A stretch of DNA of 14,785 nt, taken from JBFWML01 sp050251635 (lineage in GTDB: Bacteria; Campylobacterota; Campylobacteria; Campylobacterales; SZUA-545). The stretch lies in assembly GCA_050251635.1 (NCBI GenBank), contig JBFWML010000051.1, positions 1 to 14,785 of the forward strand, written 5' to 3'. The translations under genes and the position numbers were made by a program. Every line of letters starts with the position of its first letter. The stretch's first letter is position 1. This document shows, piece by piece, positions 8,180 to 13,814 of the stretch. The notes below the pieces were generated by a model. That model had not been told where the DNA came from and made no database searches. It saw only the letters and a list, made by a program, of their open reading frames with translations.

Positions 8180-9848
8180 CAAACCTCGCCCCCTGCGCTC
8201 CGTTGGACACCTCCAGAGCGCCGCCCATATTGACCTCCAGAATCGTCTTGGCCATATAAAGCCCGATGCCGGTGCCCTTGCCCTCCTCCTTGGTGCTGAA
8301 GTAGGGCTCGAAGATCCGCTCCATCAATTCGGGCGGCACGCCGCTGCCGTCATCTTCAATCCCGACCTCGATCGACCCGCCTTGCCGCGTAAAAATCACC
8401 GCCACCGTTCCCTGCGTGCGCCCGGGCTCCTGCTCACGCCGCTCCAAAATCGCATCCTTGGCGTTACTGAGCAGATTTAAAACCGCCTGCTTAAACTCGT
8501 TGAGATACCCCTCGCTCACAAAAGCCCCCGGCTCGCAGCCGGACAGCTCGACAATACCGCCGCCCTGGGGCTTGTAGGCCGAAAGCTCAAAGGGTTCGCA
8601 GCTTAGCACGACGGAAATTTGATGGTTTTTGTATTGATCCTGTACCAGCTCCAGCGTTTCACGCACGGCGGCATAAACATCAAAGCGGCTTTTTTCCTTG
8701 CTTTGGCGGAAAAAATTGCGAAAATCGTTGATGGTTTGGGACATGTGCTTAATCAGCCCCATGCAGCGGGCGATCAGGTTTTGTATGTAGGTTTTGTCGA
8801 GTTCGCCGTAGTTGTAGGCGTCTTCAAGGTCTTGAATATTGATCGCCAGCGTGTTGAGGGGCTGACGCCACTGATGGGCGATGGCGCCGATCATCTCGCC
8901 CATGGCGGCCAGCTTGGACTGCTGAATCAGCATCTGTTCCTGATGGCGGCGTTTGGCGGTCTCTTCGTTGACGCGGCTTTCAAGCTCGCGGTTCATCCGC
9001 TCAAGACGCTTCTTAAGCTGCTCCTCGCGGATAAAAACCAGCACAAAGGCCACAAAAAAGAGCGCGCCCATCGCAAAGGCCAGATTGCCCAGCAGCATCC
9101 ACACCGCCTGCCGCTGGCGGAAATAGCGGTCGGTCTGCTCCGCCGCCTTGTTAATTTTGGCGGCCAATCCCAGAGCGGCGTTGTCCCTCCCCAGAGCCTC
9201 CACAGACTTTGCGCCGTCCACAAACATCTTCGCATGGAGCAAAAAGAGCGCAACCGTCTCCTCGGCGGGATGGCCCGGTGGCAATCTGAGCTGCTCGAGC
9301 CGATCCTTCGTCCAGCCGCCATTGCCGATCTCGCGCAGGTTGGCCGCCGAAATGCCCGCCAAAAAGCGCCCCATCTCCAGCCGCACCGCGTTTTCTTGAG
9401 CCCCCTCGCCCAGCAGCTTAAGCGGAAGCTGCTGATAGAGCTCATGGAGGTATCTAAGGGAGTTGTTTTGCACGGCGTTGATCGCCTTGTAGCGTTCAAC
9501 AATCCGGCTCTTGGCCGTAAAGTCGCGCTGTAACGCCTCCCCCAAAAGACCCAGTCCGTCGCCGTCGTCGCCAAGCTGATTGTATTGTTGCAGCAGCGCC
9601 TCAAGCGTCTGCTCAAAGTGCTGCAAATCCTTCACGCTTTTGTCGTAGTCGATATAAGAAAACCCGCCCACAAAGAGCGTATCCAGCTCCAGATTGGCCA
9701 GCCGCAAATCCGAAAGGGTTTGGGTGGTCAACCGCTCAAAGCGTTGCTGGGCCAAAAACCCCTGAAAAAAGAGATAGTAGGCAACAACGCCCAACCCCAT
9801 CAGCGCCACCAGCGCCGGAATCATAATCCGCTTGCTGAGTAGATTCAA
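8136..9848 (-). CDS. Membrane sensor histidine kinase
   Basis: Transmembrane sensor kinase of 570 residues. A first membrane segment spans about residues 8-28. A mostly helical extracytoplasmic sensor region (about 30-247) opens with a pattern reminiscent of the DAHL all-helical ligand-binding domain, a low-confidence assignment. The second membrane segment is about 249-273. A charged coiled coil (about 274-315) leads to the H-box IAHQWRQPLN with phospho-acceptor H325. The ATPase domain has the N-box NLLSNAKDA (N462), DDGSG (499-503), FEPYFSTK (513-520) and GKGTGIGL (523-530), so it looks active. The start is TTG 9848, overlapping the peroxidase stop as TTGA; ATG at 9824 (residue 9) is the alternative. 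No response regulator is in the window. Co-transcription with the peroxidase suggests control of a redox or peroxide response, which is inference. Its 3' end overlaps the glucokinase gene on the other strand. Confidence 0.9.
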   Translation of the reverse strand: MNLLSKRIMIPALVALMGLGVVAYYLFFQGFLAQQRFERLTTQTLSDLRLANLELDTLFVGGFSYIDYDKSVKDLQHFEQTLEALLQQYNQLGDDGDGLGLLGEALQRDFTAKSRIVERYKAINAVQNNSLRYLHELYQQLPLKLLGEGAQENAVRLEMGRFLAGISAANLREIGNGGWTKDRLEQLRLPPGHPAEETVALFLLHAKMFVDGAKSVEALGRDNAALGLAAKINKAAEQTDRYFRQRQAVWMLLGNLAFAMGALFFVAFVLVFIREEQLKKRLERMNRELESRVNEETAKRRHQEQMLIQQSKLAAMGEMIGAIAHQWRQPLNTLAINIQDLEDAYNYGELDKTYIQNLIARCMGLIKHMSQTINDFRNFFRQSKEKSRFDVYAAVRETLELVQDQYKNHQISVVLSCEPFELSAYKPQGGGIVELSGCEPGAFVSEGYLNEFKQAVLNLLSNAKDAILERREQEPGRTQGTVAVIFTRQGGSIEVGIEDDGSGVPPELMERIFEPYFSTKEEGKGTGIGLYMAKTILEVNMGGALEVSNGAQGARFVIRLAGAQPSDPAK

Positions 9849-10783
9849 CGTCCGCCCCGAATCCCATAGCCCTCTAGCCGCCCCTCAAGGGCGCCCAAAA
9901 ACGCAACCAGCCGATCCACCTCGCGCTCCTCAAGCTTGCGCCCGAGCTGATGCCACGCCATTTGCCGGACCGCCTCATGCAAGGTTGTGACCGAACCGTC
10001 ATGGAAATAGGGCGCCGTCTTGCCCACATTACGCAGGGAGGGCACCTTAAAATAGTACCGATCGGCCTCGTCCTTGGTTACCGCATACCGGCCCGCCCAT
10101 GCGGCGGGGTCCTGCTCGAAGGCCATCGGGATCACGACGCCGGCGCGTTGATAGAGATTGCCGCCGAGATTGATGCCATTGTGGCAGGAGACACACCCTT
10201 TGGTTTTAAACAGGGCAAACCCCTCCCGCTCGGCAGCGTTCAGCGCGTTTTGCTCCCCGCCAAGAAAGCGGTCAAAGCGCGAACCGGGGGTAATCAGGGT
10301 TTTTTGAAACTCCGCCAACGCCCCCGTGATGCTCTCGCGATCGACGCGCCCGCCGTAAGCCTCCTTAAAAAGCGGCCGGTAGCTCTCATCCTTGGAAAGC
10401 CACGCGATGACGTTTTCGATGCGGTTTCCCATCTCCACCGGGTTTTCGATGGGCCCGATCGCCTGCTCTTCCAAGGTGGCGGCCCGTCCGTCCCAAAAGT
10501 GCGCGAGGTTAAAGGCGGTGTTAAAAACCGTCGGCGCATTAAGCTCCCCCTTTTGGCCGCCGATGCCCAAAGAGACGCTCAAGCCGTCCACGCCGTAGGC
10601 ATCGAGCGGGTGGCAAGTTGCGCAGGAAACCGTTGCGTCCTTTGAAAGGCGCGGGTCGTGGAAGAGTTTTTGTCCCAGCGCCGCCCTGGGCGCATCGATC
10701 GGCGCCACCGGCGCAATGGGTCTAAAAAGCCCCTCCGCCCACAACGCGCTTGCAACCAAACCCAAAATAAACGCTATTTTCAT
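9845..10783 (-). CDS. Di-heme cytochrome c peroxidase
   Basis: Periplasmic enzyme that reduces hydrogen peroxide to water with electrons from cytochrome c (bacterial CcpA/MauG family). The mature part is about 295 residues of a 312-residue precursor. The first residues MKIAFILGLVASALWAEG form a typical Sec signal peptide with cleavage near A16. Two c-type heme sites are seen, C54-A-T-C57-H58 and C197-V-S-C200-H201. The family blocks FWDGRAATLEEQA, IGPIENPVEMGN and TAPYFHDGSVTTLHEAV follow the usual order, and M275 in RQMAWHQLG is the candidate distal ligand of the high-potential heme. The start is ATG 10783; the longer frame from TTG 10819 is rejected because it runs through a promoter and hides the signal peptide. 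No good ribosome binding site precedes the ATG. The stop overlaps the start of the histidine kinase. Confidence 0.92.
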   Translation of the reverse strand: MKIAFILGLVASALWAEGLFRPIAPVAPIDAPRAALGQKLFHDPRLSKDATVSCATCHPLDAYGVDGLSVSLGIGGQKGELNAPTVFNTAFNLAHFWDGRAATLEEQAIGPIENPVEMGNRIENVIAWLSKDESYRPLFKEAYGGRVDRESITGALAEFQKTLITPGSRFDRFLGGEQNALNAAEREGFALFKTKGCVSCHNGINLGGNLYQRAGVVIPMAFEQDPAAWAGRYAVTKDEADRYYFKVPSLRNVGKTAPYFHDGSVTTLHEAVRQMAWHQLGRKLEEREVDRLVAFLGALEGRLEGYGIRGGR

Positions 10784-10789
10784 GGCCCC

Positions 10790-10819
10790 ATTATAGGCCC
10801 GAATCCCCCGCCGCGTCAA
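10790..10819 (-). promoter_or_regulatory. Sigma70-like promoter of the peroxidase-kinase unit
   Basis: On the minus strand TTGACG (10819-10814) and TATAAT (10795-10790) are separated by 18 bases, a near-perfect sigma70 pair. The expected transcription start falls within a base or two of the ATG at 10783, implying a leaderless or nearly leaderless message. Confidence 0.65.
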
Positions 10820-10859
10820 ATCTTTGCGGCCCCCTTGGGCAAAAAACAGCAGCTTGGAT

Positions 10860-10868
10860 TGGTATAAT
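10860..10868 (+). promoter_or_regulatory. Extended -10 promoter of the 338-residue gene
   Basis: TGGTATAAT matches an extended -10 element. No clear -35 lies at the right distance (TTGGGC at 10835-10840 is 22 bases away), which an extended -10 can tolerate. The ATG at 10894 is 25 bases downstream, with AAAGGA at 10883-10888 as ribosome binding site. It is divergent from the peroxidase promoter in a 110-base intergenic region. Confidence 0.55.
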
Positions 10869-10893
10869 TTAGTTTTTCGACGAAAGGATTTTA

Positions 10894-11910
10894 ATGAAGC
10901 TGGAGATTCGTCTTTTTCGGTTTGACGTGCACCATGACTATCTGCCCTCCTATCACCCCTTTTGGCATGAAACCGACGGCAAGGAAAGCGTTGCCGGTAT
11001 GCTCGCCGCCCGCGCCAAGGCCGATCCGCTTTTTGTTTTTGACGCCGCTGCGGCGCAGGCGGTACGCATCAACGGCGTCGGCGTTGCGCTCGATACGCCG
11101 CTTTTAAAGGTGGCCGATCGTCTCGGCCGGGACCTGTGCATCGAGCCGCTGGCCACGGAGCGGGCGGTGAAGGATTTGCAGATCGATAGCGGCGATTTTG
11201 ATGCCAAATTCGCCCTCTTTGCCGAACTGGCCCAACCGGACGATCGCGCCCTTTACAACCGCTACAAAACCGCCTTTTATCTCTCCCCCCTGCGCCGCCT
11301 GCACGGCGAGTACGCCGGAGAGGGGTTCTGGATGACCGCCGCCCGCCTTTGCGAAAAAGAGCCCGGTCAGCGCGATCGCATTCTCAAGCTGTGCGTCGAA
11401 AACGGGCTGTTCCTCTACCCCGGCATGGCCGGACGGCTGCTGGAGGGCGCGCAGGAGATTGATCAAACCGTACTGGGTCTGCAACGGCAGGCCGCCGAAG
11501 CGGGTCTGGCCCCCAAGGGCGCGCAAGCGGGGCTGGGCTATGCGCCCCAAAACGCCGGAGCGCTCGATTTTCTCAAGGGCGAAACGGTCGCCGTCGTTAC
11601 CGATTGCGGCCCCTTCGGCACGCCGATCGAACAAAACGTGTACGAAAATGCCCTCAAAAACGGCGGCGCTCACGTCGCCCGTCTGGATGCGGGCCTTATC
11701 AGCGGGGCGCATCTGCAGAGCGTTGCGCCGCAAAGCGCGCGTAAAGCGGCAGCCGCTTTGCTGCTTGCGGCCATGGACCGGGGCGCAAACGTTCTGGTGT
11801 GCGCCTGCGAAGAGGTGGCGGCTTTTTTAACTTCGCAGTTTAAGGCGATCGCCCGCGAAGCGCGCCAACCTGTAGAAATTAGAATCACCACCCTCAACCC
11901 TTCCGCCTAA
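10894..11910 (+). CDS. SdhB-like protein without Fe-S cysteines (possibly DUF5644)
   Basis: Protein of 338 residues of unknown function, probably the Campylobacterota family listed as DUF5644 (from memory). Residues 3-106 parallel the ferredoxin domain of the SdhB encoded downstream: LFRFDVHHDYLPSYHPF against VFRFNAEHDYLPAYQLF, and LCIEPLATERAVKDLQID against MIIEPQDTKLAIKDLIID. The part that in SdhB carries the [2Fe-2S] cysteines is shortened and has none. Residues about 115-190 could follow the helical SdhB domain (EYAGEGFWMTAARL against DFLGPAALAKAFRF), again without the cluster cysteine pattern. Residues about 228-338 form another domain with TDCGPFG and LVCACEEVAAFL, faintly like a degenerate HdrB/SdhE CCG domain. 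The six cysteines are C82, C153, C167, C238, C303 and C305. No signal peptide or membrane segment is seen. It has its own promoter and terminator ahead of sdhA. A role in Sdh assembly or regulation is a guess from position and similarity. Confidence 0.8.
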   Translation: MKLEIRLFRFDVHHDYLPSYHPFWHETDGKESVAGMLAARAKADPLFVFDAAAAQAVRINGVGVALDTPLLKVADRLGRDLCIEPLATERAVKDLQIDSGDFDAKFALFAELAQPDDRALYNRYKTAFYLSPLRRLHGEYAGEGFWMTAARLCEKEPGQRDRILKLCVENGLFLYPGMAGRLLEGAQEIDQTVLGLQRQAAEAGLAPKGAQAGLGYAPQNAGALDFLKGETVAVVTDCGPFGTPIEQNVYENALKNGGAHVARLDAGLISGAHLQSVAPQSARKAAAALLLAAMDRGANVLVCACEEVAAFLTSQFKAIAREARQPVEIRITTLNPSA

Positions 11911-11923
11911 AACCGCAAAATAG

Positions 11924-11978
11924 CACCCGGTTCGACCGCTTGGTTGAACCGGGTGTAACGAATTGTTACGCATTTTTT
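11924..11978 (+). terminator. Intrinsic terminator after the 338-residue gene
   Basis: Arms at 11924-11937 and 11942-11955 form a 14-bp stem with one G-T wobble and a GCTT loop. GTAAC (11955-11959) and GTTAC (11965-11969) form a second short stem sharing one base with the first. A run of six T follows at 11973-11978. The T-run is separated from the strong stem by 17 bases but follows the second stem closely. Confidence 0.65.
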
Positions 11979-12026
11979 GAGATGCTGTTACATTTATAAA
12001 CATATCACCGATCGCCGCCGCCGGCT

Positions 12027-12066
12027 TTCAAACCCTTCAAACCTTTGCTGGGTTACAATCAACCCA
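12027..12066 (+). promoter_or_regulatory. Candidate sdhA promoter and operator region
   Basis: TACAAT at 12054-12059 is a candidate -10, about 32 bases before the sdhA ATG; no convincing -35 is seen. Two tandem 9-base repeats, TTCAAACCC (12027-12035) and TTCAAACCT (12036-12044), lie just upstream. An inverted repeat, TGGGTT (12049-12054) and AACCCA (12061-12066), straddles the -10. The layout could hold a repressor or activator site. Assignment is by pattern only. Confidence 0.35.
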
Positions 12067-12090
12067 TCTTATTTCCAAGGTGTCGTGCCG

Positions 12091-13806
12091 ATGGGTATTG
12101 CCGTACATAAATATGACGTGGTGATTGTGGGAGCCGGACTGGCCGGATGCGCCGCCGCCCGCGAATGCCAAAACGCCGGGCTTAAAACCGTTGTTTTAAC
12201 CAAACTTCATCCCCTGCGCAGCCACTCGGGCGCTGCCCAAGGGGGCATCAACGCCGCTTTAAGCGAGGCCGATACGCTCAGCCATGAGTTTGACACCGTA
12301 AAAGGCAGCGATTATCTGGGCGATCAGGACGCCATCGCTTTGATGACCGGCAAAGCCCCCGAAACAATCCGCTGGCTGGAACACATGGGCGCGGTTTTCT
12401 CCCGCAAGGAAGACGGCCATATCGCCCAGCGCCCCTTCGGCGGCCAAAGCCAGCCGCGCGCCTGTTACGCCAAAGACCGCACGGGCCTGACCTGTTTGCA
12501 GACCATCTACGAGCAGGCTCACCGCGCGGGGGTTAACTTTATGGACGAGTGGTACGTGGGCGACGTGCTCTTCGATAAAAAAGAGAACAAAGCCTACGGC
12601 GTCGTGGCCTACAACCTGCGCAATATGGAGTTTGCGATCTTTAACGCCAAAGCGGTCATGTTCGCCACCGGCGGTTACGCTAGGGCTTATGCGATCAACT
12701 CCAACGCCCACGCCAATACCGGCGACGGCCTTTCTATTCTGGCTCGCCACGGTTTGCCGCTGGAAGATATGGAATTTGTGCAGTTTCACCCGACGGGCCT
12801 TGCGGGCAGCGGCATTTTGATCTCCGAAGCGGCCCGGGGCGAAGGCGGCCACCTGTACAACAGCGAAAACGAACGCTTTATGTCCAAATACGCGCCGAGC
12901 AAAATGGAACTGGCTCCCCGCGACGTCGTCAGCCGCGCGATCGAAAAAGAGATTTTAGAAGGACGCGGCGTCGGCCCCAATAAAGACTCCGTCTGGCTGG
13001 ATCTGACCCACCTGCCCGAACATATCATCGAAACCCGCCTGCCCGAACTGCGCGATCTGGCCATTACCTTCCTGGGCCGCGATATGGCCAAAGAGCGCAT
13101 TTTGATCCGCGCCACGGCCCACTACAGCATGGGTGGCATTCCCACCGATATCGGCGGCCGGGTTAAATCCGCGCCCGCCAAAACCGTCGAAGGACTCTAC
13201 GCGGCGGGCGAATGCGCCTGTGTGAGCGTGCACGGCGCGAACCGCTTGGGTGCCAACAGCCTGCTGGAGGCGATCTTCTTTGGCCGCGTCGCCGGAGAGA
13301 GCATCGTGAAGGATATTGCGGGGATTTCGCTCAAAGCCGCCCACGAGCAGGAGGCCGATCGCTTCAGTGGCGAAGTGAGCGCCCTGCTGCGCAACAACGG
13401 CCCCCACACCGTGCACACCCTGCGCACCCGGTTGCAAAACACCATGACCGAAAATGCCGGGGTGTTCCGCACCCGCGATTCGCTCCTGAAGCAAAAGACG
13501 ATTATGGGCGAACTGCGCGAAGCCTTTAACCACCTGCGCGTGGGCGATAAGTCCAAACTGTTCAACACCGATCTGCAAGAGGCGCTGGAATTGGGCCATA
13601 TGCTCGACTTCGCCAGCTTTATTGTCGAGGGGGCCTTGGCCCGCGAAGAGTCGCGCGGCGCGCACTACCGCGAGGATTTCACCGAGCGCGACGATAGCCG
13701 TTTCCTCAAGCACACCTACGCCGTGATGGACGACGCGGGCCAAATCAGCCTGAGTTACGCGCCCGTTACGCTGGGCCGCCACGAGCCGCAAGCCAGAACC
13801 TACTAG
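12091..13806 (+). CDS. sdhA: Succinate dehydrogenase/fumarate reductase flavoprotein subunit
   Basis: Catalytic FAD subunit of a succinate:quinone oxidoreductase, 571 residues. Seen: dinucleotide-binding VIVGAGLAG (about 11-19); RSHSGAAQGG with H45, the usual covalent FAD ligand; H233 in FHPTGLAGSG; EAARGEGG (246-253); R277 and R282 in PRDVVSR, where the proton-shuttle arginine of the family lies; H344 in HYSMGGIPTD; and E374, H381 and R385 in AGECACVSVHGANRLG. The start ATG 12091 has AAGG at 12077-12080 and puts the FAD fold near the N-terminus; GTG 12085 is a minor alternative. Starting further upstream (11977) would include promoter and terminator sequence. No twin-arginine signal peptide precedes the FAD domain, unlike the periplasmic MfrA of Wolinella and Campylobacter, so this subunit should be cytoplasmic. 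It could serve the oxidative or reductive TCA cycle; direction is not readable from sequence. sdhB follows after 8 bases. Confidence 0.93.
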   Translation: MGIAVHKYDVVIVGAGLAGCAAARECQNAGLKTVVLTKLHPLRSHSGAAQGGINAALSEADTLSHEFDTVKGSDYLGDQDAIALMTGKAPETIRWLEHMGAVFSRKEDGHIAQRPFGGQSQPRACYAKDRTGLTCLQTIYEQAHRAGVNFMDEWYVGDVLFDKKENKAYGVVAYNLRNMEFAIFNAKAVMFATGGYARAYAINSNAHANTGDGLSILARHGLPLEDMEFVQFHPTGLAGSGILISEAARGEGGHLYNSENERFMSKYAPSKMELAPRDVVSRAIEKEILEGRGVGPNKDSVWLDLTHLPEHIIETRLPELRDLAITFLGRDMAKERILIRATAHYSMGGIPTDIGGRVKSAPAKTVEGLYAAGECACVSVHGANRLGANSLLEAIFFGRVAGESIVKDIAGISLKAAHEQEADRFSGEVSALLRNNGPHTVHTLRTRLQNTMTENAGVFRTRDSLLKQKTIMGELREAFNHLRVGDKSKLFNTDLQEALELGHMLDFASFIVEGALAREESRGAHYREDFTERDDSRFLKHTYAVMDDAGQISLSYAPVTLGRHEPQARTY

Positions 13807-13814
13807 GAAACGCC

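Noticed and set aside
8619..9533. A 304-codon open frame on the plus strand opposite the histidine kinase
   Set aside because: Antisense shadow of the kinase; low-complexity composition and no recognisable domain.
10784..10819. N-terminal extension of the peroxidase from TTG 10819
   Set aside because: It would bury the signal peptide and translate through the -35 and -10 boxes.
11368..11852. GCGATCGC octamers that recall the cyanobacterial HIP1 repeat
   Set aside because: Only three or so were found in the window, far below HIP1 density, and the gene content does not suggest a cyanobacterium.
11977..12090. Extension of SdhA upstream to 11977, giving an arginine-rich leader that might suggest a Tat signal
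   Set aside because: The RRRR stretch is not followed by a hydrophobic helix or a Tat motif, and the region holds terminator and promoter-like sequence.
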